A stretch of DNA of 64,000 bases from Mycolicibacterium pulveris (GCF_010725725.1 NZ_AP022599.1:4340001-4404000), one strand, 5' to 3'. Positions 15,886 through 24,408 are shown, counted from the stretch's first letter. The notes: generated from the letters alone by a model not told the origin. Program-made: numbers and translations.

Positions 15886-16641
15886 ATGGCTGATCAGATC
15901 TTGGCGGGTCGCAAGGCCGCGGTAACCGGGGCAAGCAGGGGAATCGGCCGGGCGATCGCGCTGGCTCTGGCGGCGGCAGGAGCCGATGTCGGACTGGTTG
16001 CGCGGTCGCTTTCAGATCTCGAGAAGGTGGCCGACGAAGTCCGCGCCCTCGGCCGTACCGCGGTCGTGGCCCACATGGATGTCACCGACGCCGACAGTGT
16101 GAACGGCGCCGTCGACGACGTTCACCGACGGCTGGGCGGTCTCGACGTGATGGTGAACAATTCTGGCGTGGTGAGTGCCGGCCATGCTTTGGACACAACG
16201 CTGGCCGAATGGGACCGCGTGCTCGACACGAATCTGCGCGGCACCTTCGTCTGCTGTCAGGCCGCGGGGCGTCACCTGACGGCGCAGGGAGCCGGCAAGG
16301 TCATCAACGTGGCGAGTCACTTCGGCTTGATGGCGGTACCGGGCTTTTCGGCCTACTGCGCGTCGAAGGCCGCGATCCTGCATCTCACCAGGGTGCTGGC
16401 GATTGAGTGGGCGCGTCACGGCGTTCAGGTCAACGCCATCGCGCCGGGCTATGTGGAGACCGACCTAAGTGCAGATGTGCGCGAGAATCCAGAGCTGAAA
16501 GACCGTGTTCTGCAACGTATCCCGGCGCGCCGCATGGCTGATGCAGCAGAGATAGGACCACTTGCCGTGCTACTTGCGTCCAGCCAGTCCGACTACATGA
16601 CCGGTTCCGTGTTGGTCATCGACGGCGGTCAGTCGATTTAG
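15886..16641 (+). CDS. Short-chain dehydrogenase/reductase (SDR, FabG-like)
   Basis: A 251-residue classical SDR. The cofactor motif TGASRGIG is near residue 11, NNSG replaces NNAG, and catalytic YCASK is preceded by an ASHF segment. The C-terminus ends with the usual VIDGG pattern. Candidate roles are oxidation of a pathway alcohol or a 3-hydroxyacyl-CoA. The gene is divergent from the minus-strand operon and convergent with the hydratase at 16638, overlapping it by four bases at the stop codons. Confidence 0.88.
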   Translation: MADQILAGRKAAVTGASRGIGRAIALALAAAGADVGLVARSLSDLEKVADEVRALGRTAVVAHMDVTDADSVNGAVDDVHRRLGGLDVMVNNSGVVSAGHALDTTLAEWDRVLDTNLRGTFVCCQAAGRHLTAQGAGKVINVASHFGLMAVPGFSAYCASKAAILHLTRVLAIEWARHGVQVNAIAPGYVETDLSADVRENPELKDRVLQRIPARRMADAAEIGPLAVLLASSQSDYMTGSVLVIDGGQSI

Positions 16642-17417
16642 GCGCCCATCCTTTCCGCCCTTTCCACGGCGGAGGGAATCCACGCCGCCGGGCGCTTGTC
16701 GCGAAAGGCTGCCATGCCTTCGCTGGCTTCGTCTGAGGCGAATCGGGCCATCGAAAGCCGCGTCATCTCGGCGAACGCTTCGGTGGAAGCCATCGAGGAC
16801 ATCTGCCGGATCAGTCGTTTGGTCTCTCGGATCGCGACCGGTCCACCGGCGAGCAGTTCACACAGCAGGGCGTCGACCTTCTGGTCCAACGCGTCAGCGG
16901 CCACGGCATAGTTGACGAGCCCGACCCGTGCCGCCTCGGCGCCGGTGATCCGGCGGCCGGAGAGCATGAGGTCGGAGGCGTCGGCCCGAGTGAGTTTGGG
17001 CAGGCAGACCAGGGAGATGATCGCGGGGACGACACCGATTCGCACCTCGGTGAACCCCAGCAGGGCCCGCTCGTCGATCACGGAGATGTCGCACGCCGCA
17101 GCAAGACCCACGCCGCCGGCCACGCAGTGCCCCGCGATGCGTCCGACCACCGGCTTCGGTGCGTCCAGGATGGTGTTCAGGACCGGGACCACATCGCTCT
17201 TTGAGCGGTCGGCGTCTGCGCTCAGATCGGCACCGGCGCAGAAAGTATTGCCGTCGTTGGTGATAACGATCGCGCGTACGTCGGTGTCGGTGATCGCCTG
17301 CTCGAGGCCGTCTCCCAGCCCCTGTACCAGCGTCGGGCTCAGGGCGTTCTTGTTGGCGGACTCATCCATCGTCAGCCTGGCGACACCGCCCGCTGCCTCG
17401 TACCGAACCCCAGCCAC
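16638..17417 (-). CDS. Enoyl-CoA hydratase/isomerase, LiuC/AtuE-like
   Basis: A 259-residue crotonase. In the first active-site segment (AGGVGLAAACDIS) the usual Glu is Gly, while the second Glu is kept in FTEVRIGVVPAIIS. This pattern is typical of the LiuC/AtuE group (3-methylglutaconyl-CoA and isohexenylglutaconyl-CoA hydratases). GTG 17417 is preferred because AAGGAG stands just before it; a longer frame from 17483 runs over the operator. It is divergent from the GntR regulator gene. Confidence 0.85.
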   Translation of the reverse strand: MAGVRYEAAGGVARLTMDESANKNALSPTLVQGLGDGLEQAITDTDVRAIVITNDGNTFCAGADLSADADRSKSDVVPVLNTILDAPKPVVGRIAGHCVAGGVGLAAACDISVIDERALLGFTEVRIGVVPAIISLVCLPKLTRADASDLMLSGRRITGAEAARVGLVNYAVAADALDQKVDALLCELLAGGPVAIRETKRLIRQMSSMASTEAFAEMTRLSMARFASDEASEGMAAFRDKRPAAWIPSAVERAERMGA

Positions 17418-17483
17418 CGGTCTCCTTTTGATCTCGAGCGTTCGGATGAAAACTCGAAGTCGGATGTTTTGATCAAGCGTCAA

Positions 17484-17494
17484 TTGTCTGACTC
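17484..17494. promoter_or_regulatory. Operator in the divergent gntR/hydratase promoter region
   Basis: TTGTCTGACTC contains GTCTGAC (17486-17492). Read on the minus strand, GTCAGAC is followed at the same nine-base offset by TTGACG, a -35 for the hydratase gene. The site lies 47 bases upstream of the regulator start, consistent with autoregulation. Confidence 0.6.
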
Positions 17495-17540
17495 TAGTAC
17501 AGTTAGGAGCTCAGGCAAGTGGAGGTGGTTCGGAGGTAAT

Positions 17541-18272
17541 GTGCGGACAAACGATGTGCAAGCGCCGGCGTTCGCCGCGACGGTCGTAAAGCGTCCTCGG
17601 CACCAGGTCGAAGAGCAGATTCGGCACGCGATCAGGTCGGGTGCGCTGGTCACGGGCCAGAAGCTGCCCACCGAGATCGAGCTGGCGGCCAACTTCGGCG
17701 TCTCCAGGACCACGATCCGTGAAGCGTTGCGAACGCTGGTGGCCGACGGCTTGCTGGAGAAGATGCCGGGAGCCGGCGGGGGATCGTTCGTGCGAAACCT
17801 CGACCACCACGCTTTCGGCGCGGATCTCGGCGAGGACATCGAGAACCTGCTGCGGGTGGGATCGGTCGAATACCGCGAGGTGGCGGAGGTCCGTCGCATG
17901 CTCGAGGTGCCCGCCGCCAGGTTGGCCACCCGCAATCGCTCGCAGGCCGACCTGGATGCGCTCAACGAGGTGCTCGAAGACGAGAAGGCGCTTTCGTTCG
18001 ACGACCCCACCGTTCCCGAACTCGATGTTCGTTTTCACTCCACCATCAGCAAGGCATCCGGTAACCGGGTCGTCGCCGCCTTCGTGGCCGCCCTGCACCA
18101 GGTGACCGAGCCCGTTCATCACCTCAAACTCAGCGCCGAGGTCGGTAAGCGGACATTCCGCCAGCACGTCGCGATCGTGCGCGCCATCGAGAAGGGCGAC
18201 GCCGACGCGGCGGAGCGGGCGATGAGTGAGCATCTGTCGTATCTGGAGCAGCACTCGACCAACGAGGGTTGA
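17541..18272 (+). CDS. GntR-family transcriptional regulator (FadR subfamily, FCD domain)
   Basis: A 243-residue regulator. The N-terminal winged helix contains LPTEIELAANFGVSRTTIREALR, shown here only as landmarks: LPTE, then FGVSRTTIREAL. The C-terminal FCD domain has the metal/ligand-site pattern ELDVRFH, RQHVAI and MSEHLSYL. FCD regulators sense small carboxylates or acyl-CoAs and usually repress. GTG 17541 follows CGGAGGTAAT; a longer frame from TTG 17469 would overlap its own operator. It is the only regulator gene between 1 and 23 kb, and the GTCnGAC sites across the island are its likely targets. Confidence 0.9.
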   Translation: MRTNDVQAPAFAATVVKRPRHQVEEQIRHAIRSGALVTGQKLPTEIELAANFGVSRTTIREALRTLVADGLLEKMPGAGGGSFVRNLDHHAFGADLGEDIENLLRVGSVEYREVAEVRRMLEVPAARLATRNRSQADLDALNEVLEDEKALSFDDPTVPELDVRFHSTISKASGNRVVAAFVAALHQVTEPVHHLKLSAEVGKRTFRQHVAIVRAIEKGDADAAERAMSEHLSYLEQHSTNEG

Positions 18273-18281
18273 CGTCTGAAG

Positions 18282-19061
18282 GTGGAAAACGAACAAGCCG
18301 GAAGCTCTCTGCGGTCGCGCAAGGCCGTGGTCAGTGGTGGCGCCGGTGGAATAGGGCTCGCGCTCGCCGAGCGCCTCGCCGCCGAGGGGGCCGGCACGGT
18401 CGCAGTGGATATCGACCCGGCCGGCGGCGGCGATCTTGCGCGACGCGGTGTCGATCTCGTCGTCGCCGATGTGGCGAACCCGGCCGACTGGAAGCGGGTG
18501 ACGGAGGTCGTCAACAGTCGGCTCGGGGGACTGGATCTGCTCGTCCTCAACGCCGGGGTGCCCGTTTTCGACCCCGATGTGATCGGCGCGCCCTACGAGC
18601 GGGTGCGGCGGGCCTACGACGTCAACGTGGAGGGGGTGATCCACGGACTACGGGCCGGGGTTCCGCTGATGGAGGCCACCGGTGGGGGTGATGTGGTCAT
18701 CGTCGCAAGCCTTGCCGGGGTGATGGCATATCCGGACGACCCCTACTACGCGATGACCAAACACGCCGTCGTCGGCCTGGGGCTCAGTGCGGCCCGCAGC
18801 CTGCAGGCCCGAGGGGTGCGGGTGACGATCTTCTGTCCCGGGGTCGTCGACACGAAACTGGTTCCCGCACACGTGCGCGTCGCCGTCAGCGAGGCTGGTC
18901 TGGAGCCGCTGAGCCCTGCGGAGGCGGCCGGGCATCTGCTTGCCGCCCTCGATCACGGTGGGACCGGACGCATCTGGCTCAGTCAGGCGCAACTGGGGCT
19001 GGTGGAGTACGTGCCGGCCCGTGTCCCGCTGCCCAGGCCCGCCCGAACCGGCCGCGCGTAA
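18282..19061 (+). CDS. Short-chain dehydrogenase/reductase (SDR)
   Basis: A 259-residue SDR with GGAGGIG as dinucleotide motif, LNAG, a VASLAG serine segment and catalytic YYAMTK. It starts nine bases after the GntR gene and is almost certainly co-transcribed with it. It belongs to the classical oxidoreductase group, and the substrate cannot be read from the sequence. The C-terminal stretch past residue 220 is longer than the catalytic core needs. Confidence 0.86.
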   Translation: MENEQAGSSLRSRKAVVSGGAGGIGLALAERLAAEGAGTVAVDIDPAGGGDLARRGVDLVVADVANPADWKRVTEVVNSRLGGLDLLVLNAGVPVFDPDVIGAPYERVRRAYDVNVEGVIHGLRAGVPLMEATGGGDVVIVASLAGVMAYPDDPYYAMTKHAVVGLGLSAARSLQARGVRVTIFCPGVVDTKLVPAHVRVAVSEAGLEPLSPAEAAGHLLAALDHGGTGRIWLSQAQLGLVEYVPARVPLPRPARTGRA

Positions 19062-19102
19062 AAGTCCGACACTTGCCACTCTGATTAATAGCAGACTAGC
19101 CT
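19062..19102 (+). promoter_or_regulatory. Operator and promoter of the second LLM gene
   Basis: GTCCGAC (19064-19070) begins nine bases before TTGCCA (19073-19078), followed after 18 bases by TAGCCT (19097-19102). This matches the layout at 451 and 5280, although both hexamers are weaker. The motif starts three bases after the upstream SDR stop. Confidence 0.5.
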
Positions 19103-19168
19103 GTCAGCGGAGTGTCCGGTTCGACACCGGATAGCCGAACGAAGGCGCGAAGGCGGGAGCAGTTGGTC

Positions 19169-20062
19169 GTGGGCAGGAACGCAAGGCCGCAGTCGAGGCC
19201 GAAAGTCGGGATCTGGCTTTCGGTTGTGGAACCCGATCAGCTGATCGACTTCGCGCAGGAGGCCGAGTCGGCGGGGTGTGACTCGGTATGGGTGCCTGAG
19301 CACCTGGTCTGGCCGGATTCCATCAAGTCGCAGTACCCCTATCGCGACGACGGCGCCCCGCCGGTACCCAGCGACGTGAACCTTTACGATCCGTGGGTTC
19401 TGCTCGGGGCGGTCGCCTCTAAGACCACGACTATCAAGCTCGGAACCTGTGTATACGTGCTGCCCCTTCGCGATCCGTTGGTGACTGCGCGGGCGGTGGC
19501 GACGCTGGACATTCTCAGTGGCGGACGGGTGATCCTGGGCGCCGGACTGGGCTGGATGGCCGAAGAGTTCGAGGCGGCAGGCATCGACTTTCGGACCAGG
19601 GGAGCACGCTGCGACGAAATCGTCCCGGTGCTGCGCTCGCTGTGGTCGAACGAGATCACCTCGGCGGATGGCAAATACGTGCGGCTGCCGCCGGTGCACT
19701 TCAACCCGAAGCCGCCCAGTGGTGCAGCGTTGCCCATTGTGTTCGGGGGCGAGTCCGAGCATGCGCTGCGTCGGGCCGCCCGGATCGGCAACGGCTGGTT
19801 GGGTACCTGGCACACGCCGGAGTCGACGCGGGCCGTGGTGTCCCGGCTCGAAGGCTATCTCGCTGAATATGGCCGCGACAGCGGGGATTTCGAGATCACC
19901 GTCATGGTCAGCCCCCGCGGGGTGACCGACCAAACCGTGCTCGACCTTTACCAGGCCGGCGCCGACCGCATCTGCGTTGGCTCACCACGGGCACCGTTGC
20001 GCGTATGGCCGCAGGTGTTGCAGCGGCTCGCCGACGTCCTGCAGTCGCCGGCTCTTCGATAG
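19169..20062 (+). CDS. LLM-class F420- or FMN-dependent oxidoreductase
   Basis: A 297-residue luciferase-like TIM barrel, closer to the short F420-dependent members than the enzyme at 1492. It shows WVPEHLVW near residue 50, VATLDILSGGRVILGAGLGW, and a C-terminal VSPRG segment. GTG 19169 fits a GCGGGAG site; a longer frame begins at 19112. It is monocistronic with its own operator-bearing promoter and converges with the acyl-CoA dehydrogenase at 20069, six bases apart. Confidence 0.82.
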   Translation: MGRNARPQSRPKVGIWLSVVEPDQLIDFAQEAESAGCDSVWVPEHLVWPDSIKSQYPYRDDGAPPVPSDVNLYDPWVLLGAVASKTTTIKLGTCVYVLPLRDPLVTARAVATLDILSGGRVILGAGLGWMAEEFEAAGIDFRTRGARCDEIVPVLRSLWSNEITSADGKYVRLPPVHFNPKPPSGAALPIVFGGESEHALRRAARIGNGWLGTWHTPESTRAVVSRLEGYLAEYGRDSGDFEITVMVSPRGVTDQTVLDLYQAGADRICVGSPRAPLRVWPQVLQRLADVLQSPALR

Positions 20063-20068
20063 CCTCCG

Positions 20069-21214
20069 TCACGCCGGTAGGCCGTCGAGCCGAGCGAGCG
20101 TCCTGAGCATTATCTCGTCGGCCCCGCCTCCGATCGAGAGCAGCCGGGCATCGCGGAAGTATCGGGCCGTCCAGTTCTCCTCCATATAGCCTTGGCCACC
20201 GTGGAATTGGAGACACCAGTCCGCGATCTCCCGCTGAAGTCGTGCCGCCTTCAACTTGCAGATCGCTGTCTGGCGTTGAGTGTCCTCGCCTCGGACAAAG
20301 GCCTCTGCACAGGCGTGGGTATACGCGCGAAGGAGGTCGAGCTCGGCGGACAACTCGGCCAGCCGGTACTGAATGTATTGGTTGTGTCCAAGAGACTTAC
20401 CGAAAGCGCGGCGGTCGCACACGAATCGGCGAGTGCGGGCCAGCGCCTCGAGCATCCCGCCCACCGCCATGTAAGCACCGATCATGCGTTCATGCTGGAA
20501 CTGCCTCATCTGCTGCGAGAATCCGCGGCCGATCTCCCCGATGGTGTTGGCCACCGGAACCCGAACATCGACGAACGAGAGCTCTGCAGTGTCGGACGCC
20601 TTGTTGCCGACCTTGCGCAGCGAGCGGCTGACCTGTAACCCCGGCGTCGACGTCGGCACGATTATCTGCGACATGCCGCGCGAGCCACCTTCGTCCGATG
20701 TCCTGGCAAGCAGGCAAAGCCAGTCAGCCTGCACACCGTTCGTGATGTACAGCTTGCTTCCGTTGATGATCCAGTTGTCCCCATCCCGGACGGCGCGCGT
20801 CCGCAAGCCCGCCACATCTGAGCCGGCCTCCGGCTCGGTGACGGCGATGGCGGCTACGGCCCGACCCTCGAGCGCCGGGCGCAGGAACCGCTCTTTGAGC
20901 GCGTGGCTGCCGTGTTGATGCAAAGAGGGTGTGGCCATGTCGGTTTGGACCGCGACAGCGGTGAATACGCCCATCGAGGGAATCCGGCCGAGTTCTTCGC
21001 CGAGGACCAGCGTGTAGAGGTGGTCGGCGCCCTGCCCGCCGTAGGCAACGTCGTATTCCAAGCCCAGCAATCCCGCGTCAGCCAGTTGGGGAAACAGTTC
21101 GTGGGCCGGGAAGATCCCGCGCTCCTCCCACTCATCAACGTAGGGCAGGACGTAGCGCTCGATGACGCCACGCACGGTGGTGCGAAAGATTTCGTGGTCT
21201 TCGGTGAAGGTCAT
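20069..21214 (-). CDS. Acyl-CoA dehydrogenase (isovaleryl/citronellyl-CoA dehydrogenase-like)
   Basis: A 381-residue acyl-CoA dehydrogenase with VTEPEAGSDVAGL, INGSKLYITNG and a C-terminal FHGGQGYMEE. The usual C-terminal catalytic position is glycine (SIGGGADEI). A Glu in QHERMIGAY lies where isovaleryl-CoA and long-chain dehydrogenases carry theirs, pointing to branched acyl-CoA substrates. It is divergent from an AtuA-like gene and shares the operator at 21281-21301 with it. In acyclic terpene pathways AtuD, a citronellyl-CoA dehydrogenase, has this type of role. Confidence 0.88.
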   Translation of the reverse strand: MTFTEDHEIFRTTVRGVIERYVLPYVDEWEERGIFPAHELFPQLADAGLLGLEYDVAYGGQGADHLYTLVLGEELGRIPSMGVFTAVAVQTDMATPSLHQHGSHALKERFLRPALEGRAVAAIAVTEPEAGSDVAGLRTRAVRDGDNWIINGSKLYITNGVQADWLCLLARTSDEGGSRGMSQIIVPTSTPGLQVSRSLRKVGNKASDTAELSFVDVRVPVANTIGEIGRGFSQQMRQFQHERMIGAYMAVGGMLEALARTRRFVCDRRAFGKSLGHNQYIQYRLAELSAELDLLRAYTHACAEAFVRGEDTQRQTAICKLKAARLQREIADWCLQFHGGQGYMEENWTARYFRDARLLSIGGGADEIMLRTLARLDGLPA

Positions 21215-21280
21215 CTCGGTTCCGTCTGGAGGTCGCCGGTTTCGGCCGCGTTGGGTCTTTTAGACCGACTTTTTCATAAT

Positions 21281-21301
21281 GTATAACGTCTGACACTATA
21301 C
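21281..21301. promoter_or_regulatory. Extended palindromic operator between acyl-CoA dehydrogenase and atuA-like genes
   Basis: GTATA at 21281-21285 and TATAC at 21297-21301 flank GTCTGAC (21288-21294), giving a 21-base palindrome with eight of ten pairs matched. It lies in the middle of the divergent promoter region. A degenerate site, GACCGAC, is at 21263-21269. Confidence 0.6.
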
Positions 21302-21344
21302 ACTCGGCCGCGCTGGCATCGGCCACGATCAGGAGGAGGGCGGT

Positions 21345-23042
21345 GTGCTTGCAGACGCGTCCGACCGTGCGCTGCGGATCGGCAACTGTTCGGGGTTCCT
21401 CGGTGACCGTCGGTCGGCGATGCGGGAAATGCTCGAGGGCGGTCCACTCGATGTGCTGACCGGCGACTACCTGGCCGAACTCACGATGTGGGTGCTGGCC
21501 CGCGTGCGTACCAAAGGCTCTGGGAAAGGATTTGCGGACACCTTCGTCGAGCAGGTGACCGATTGCCGCGATCTGATCGCCGCATCCGGTGTGCGCATCG
21601 TCGCCAACGCAGGCGGGCTGGCGCCGGAGGCCTGCGCCGAGGCGCTGAAGCCCCTGGGGTTTTCGGTGGCCTACGTCGACGGGGACGACGTCCGCGGCCG
21701 CACCGCGATCCCCGAACGCGCCGTGACGGCCAACGCCTACCTCGGCGGTTGGGGGATCGCCGCGGCCTTGGGGGCCGGCGCTCAGATCGTGGTGACCGGA
21801 CGAGTCACGGATGCCGCGATGGTGATCGGTTCGGCCGCGTGGTGGCACGGATGGTCGGCCGGCGATTTCGACGAGCTTGCCGGGGCGCTGGTCGCGGGCC
21901 ACCTCCTGGAGTGCGGAACCCAGGTCACCGGCGGAAACTACTGCTTCTTCCAGGAGCTTTCCGCGGTGATGGATGGTCGGCCGCTTGGATTCCCGATAGC
22001 CGAGATCGCGTCGGACGGCTCGTCGGTGATAACCAAGCATCCGGGCACCGGCGGCGCGGTGACGGTCGGAACGGTGACGGCGCAGCTGCTCTACGAGATC
22101 CAAGGACGCCATTACGCCAATCCGGACGTCACCGTCGACCTGCGTTCGATCCGGCTCGCCGACGCGGGCCCCGACCGGGTCCGCATCGATCCCGTGCGGG
22201 GGCTGGCCCCGCCCCCGACGACGAAGGTGGCGGTCAACATCGTCGGCGGCTACCGCAACAGCGTCACCCTGCTCGTACCGGCTCCCGACGTCGAGGCGAA
22301 AACCGGACTGCTTCGCAGGCAGCTCGAGCCGGCGCTTCGCCACATCGACGACGTGACATGGCGCCTCGATCGAACCGATCAACCCGACCCCGGCTCCGCG
22401 GCGTGTGCGGTCGCCTCGCTGACAATCACCGCCCGGGATTCCGATGCGACGAAGGTGGGCCGGGCCTTTTCCTCTGCGGCCGTCGAACTCGGACTCGCGA
22501 CCTTCCCCGGGGTGGCTTTCACCTCACCGCCGGAAGGTGCCCGCCCGTACGGCGTGTACCAGCCGGTTTATTTGCCCAACTCCGAAATCCGCCACGTCGC
22601 CCATCTGCCGGATGGAACGGTGTGCGCGGTCGAACCTCCGACCGAGACGGCTGATCCCGTGTGCGATGACGAGCCGCCGCCGGTGGCCGCTGCCTTCGAC
22701 GGCCCCACCCGCCGCGTCCCCCTTGGTTCGGTGATCGGTGCGCGCTCGGGAGACAAGGGCGCAGATGCCAACATCGGCGTTTGGTGCCGCTCGGAGGAGC
22801 ACTGGCGCTGGCTGCGATCGGTGCTCACCACGGAACGGTTGCGGAAGTTGCTGCCCGAGGCCGCTGCGTTGCCCGTCTCGCGCACCGAGTTTCCCAATCT
22901 GTGGGCCCTCAACTTCGTCGTTCACGGCCTGTTGGGGCGGGGGGCCGCCGAAAATACCAGGCAGGACCGGCAGGCCAAGACCCTGGCGGAATGGCTGAGG
23001 GCGCGCTGGGCCGACGTACCGGTTTCACTGCTGGATCGGTAG
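21345..23042 (+). CDS. AtuA-like (DUF1446) acyclic terpene utilisation protein
   Basis: A 565-residue protein matching the AtuA family: an N-terminal DUF1446 domain starting IGNCSGFLGDR, with NAGGLAPEAC and VVTGRVTDAA, and a C-terminal AtuA-like domain starting GARSGDKGADANIG. AtuA is required for citronellol/geraniol catabolism in Pseudomonas, although its chemistry is not settled, and homologs occur in other branched acyl-CoA clusters. GTG 21345 follows AGGAGGAGGG. No biotin-dependent geranyl-CoA carboxylase (AtuC/AtuF) is present in the window. Confidence 0.85.
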   Translation: MLADASDRALRIGNCSGFLGDRRSAMREMLEGGPLDVLTGDYLAELTMWVLARVRTKGSGKGFADTFVEQVTDCRDLIAASGVRIVANAGGLAPEACAEALKPLGFSVAYVDGDDVRGRTAIPERAVTANAYLGGWGIAAALGAGAQIVVTGRVTDAAMVIGSAAWWHGWSAGDFDELAGALVAGHLLECGTQVTGGNYCFFQELSAVMDGRPLGFPIAEIASDGSSVITKHPGTGGAVTVGTVTAQLLYEIQGRHYANPDVTVDLRSIRLADAGPDRVRIDPVRGLAPPPTTKVAVNIVGGYRNSVTLLVPAPDVEAKTGLLRRQLEPALRHIDDVTWRLDRTDQPDPGSAACAVASLTITARDSDATKVGRAFSSAAVELGLATFPGVAFTSPPEGARPYGVYQPVYLPNSEIRHVAHLPDGTVCAVEPPTETADPVCDDEPPPVAAAFDGPTRRVPLGSVIGARSGDKGADANIGVWCRSEEHWRWLRSVLTTERLRKLLPEAAALPVSRTEFPNLWALNFVVHGLLGRGAAENTRQDRQAKTLAEWLRARWADVPVSLLDR

Positions 23043-23067
23043 GTCCGGATAGGAACAGCTGGCGACA

Positions 23068-23808
23068 GTGAACGCGAGACCGACACCGCACCTGGCCAAC
23101 CTTCGGGATCTCGGTGGCCTGCGCAGCGCCGGTGGGCGACGGCTGCGCGGCGGCCTACTCCTGCGGTCGGATGCCCCGCACCCCGGTGACCTGATCCCGA
23201 GTTCGGTGGCGTGGCCGCCTTCGCTGGTTCTCGATCTCCGATCGGCGACGAGCCGTCACGTCGGTCACCCGCTGGAGGCCGACGGCACCCGGGTCGTATG
23301 GTTTCCGATGGCCGCCGATGCCGACCCGTCGGCGGCGTTGCTGCGCGGCGCCGCCTTCGACATCGCCGTTCTCTACCAACGGATTCTGAGCGAACTCGGC
23401 ACACACATCGCCACCATCTTCGAACTGATTCTCGGCGCCGACGGTCCCACCCTCGTGCACTGCGTCGCGGGTAAGGACCGCACCGGCGTGCTCGTCGCCG
23501 TTCTTCTCGCTGCCGCGGAGGTGGCACGAGCGGAGATTGTGACCGACTATCACGCGACTAGCCCGAACATGGCCGCCGTGATGGAACGCATGGTCGAAAC
23601 GGTTGCCCCGGCGAAGCGCTCGAAGTTCCGCCGTCGGCTGGCCGAGGCGCCGCCGGGGCTGTTCAGCACGCCGTCCGAAGGAATCGCGGCGGTCCTCGAC
23701 GAACTCGATTCCCATCGCGGCGGACCTATCGGGTGGCTTCGTGAGCGAGGAGTCGATCAACGGCAGATAGACAGCTTTCGCGCCCGCATCCTGATCGCAG
23801 GTGCCTGA
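23068..23808 (+). CDS. ptbB: Tyrosine/lipid phosphatase of the MptpB family
   Basis: A 246-residue phosphatase. The P-loop HCVAGKDRTG fits CxxGxxR(T) and is nearly identical to the signature of Mycobacterium MptpB, a phosphatase with tyrosine and phosphoinositide activity. NLRDLGGLRS near the N-terminus is also typical. The start is GTG 23068, 25 bases after the AtuA-like gene, so read-through from that operon is possible. There is no signal peptide. A link to terpene catabolism is not implied. Confidence 0.85.
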   Translation: MNARPTPHLANLRDLGGLRSAGGRRLRGGLLLRSDAPHPGDLIPSSVAWPPSLVLDLRSATSRHVGHPLEADGTRVVWFPMAADADPSAALLRGAAFDIAVLYQRILSELGTHIATIFELILGADGPTLVHCVAGKDRTGVLVAVLLAAAEVARAEIVTDYHATSPNMAAVMERMVETVAPAKRSKFRRRLAEAPPGLFSTPSEGIAAVLDELDSHRGGPIGWLRERGVDQRQIDSFRARILIAGA

Positions 23809-23822
23809 CGAGTTCCAATAAG

Positions 23823-23899
23823 TGGTGGGGCGGGCGGGACTTGAACCCGCGACCTACGGATTATGAGTCCGCAGCTCTGACCAACTGAGCTACCGCCCC
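23823..23899 (-). tRNA. tRNA with CAT anticodon (elongator Met; tRNA-Ile2 not excluded)
   Basis: A full cloverleaf on the minus strand. The acceptor stem pairs GGGGCGG (5' end at 23899) with CCGCCCC, the D arm has AGCTCAGTTGGT, the anticodon loop is CTCATAA and the T arm has GGTTCAAGTCC. CCA is encoded (23825-23823). A CAT anticodon can be elongator Met or lysidine-modified Ile; identity elements need a profile search. Confidence 0.9.
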
Positions 23900-23996
23900 G
23901 GGGCTGTGCGGCACCTTATGGTGGCACACGCCTGTTCAGTTGAACGCGCAGGCCAACGTGCGGACGAAGACCTTTATTTCCGGCGTAGTGCGGGAG

Positions 23997-24260
23997 CTAC
24001 CCTTCGCACGCAAATCCGTCGCCGTCGCGGTCGAGCTCGTAGATGTCATCGCCGACGACATACACAGGGCCGGACACATATTCGGGTCCGTTACCGCTGC
24101 CGCCCGCGCAGTCGACGTCGCTGGCGATCGGGACGCAGGCACCCGAATAATTGGGGTCGCAGTCGGAGCCTTGCTGCAGCGGCACGGGTGCGGCGTTGGC
24201 CGCCGAAGCCGAGACGAACGCCAGCCCGAACCCAATTGCCGCCGCTGCCAGTTTCCTCAC
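23997..24260 (-). CDS. Small secreted excalibur-domain protein
   Basis: About 87 residues with a signal peptide (VRKLAAAAIGFGLAF, cleavage near ANA-AP) and a mature part ending in the Ca-binding excalibur motif DRDGDGFACEG. Several cysteines suggest disulfides outside the cell. GTG 24260 is favoured: a -10-like TAACAT ends nine bases before it, so translation may be leaderless. An in-frame ATG at 24302 is the alternative. No function is known beyond likely calcium binding. Confidence 0.7.
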   Translation of the reverse strand: MRKLAAAAIGFGLAFVSASAANAAPVPLQQGSDCDPNYSGACVPIASDVDCAGGSGNGPEYVSGPVYVVGDDIYELDRDGDGFACEG

Positions 24261-24408
24261 GGTCGCGAATGTTAGCCCAGGTAAGCGCCGGATACCCCGC
24301 AACGGCCTCCAGTTCCAGTTAACCGACCGATCCGCCGTTTGTGCTCATTACGCCGCACTCGGCGAACGACCCCGCTAATCTGGTGCTACTTCCTCAGGGG
24401 GTTGAAAC

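Noticed and set aside
17418..17540. Upstream starts for the LiuC-like gene (17483) and the GntR gene (TTG 17469)
   Set aside because: Both would read through the operator and promoter; good ribosome sites support 17417 and 17541.
17511..18644. 377-codon antisense frame over the GntR and SDR genes
   Set aside because: Composition is typical of a third-position-GC shadow, and the plus strand carries well-supported families.
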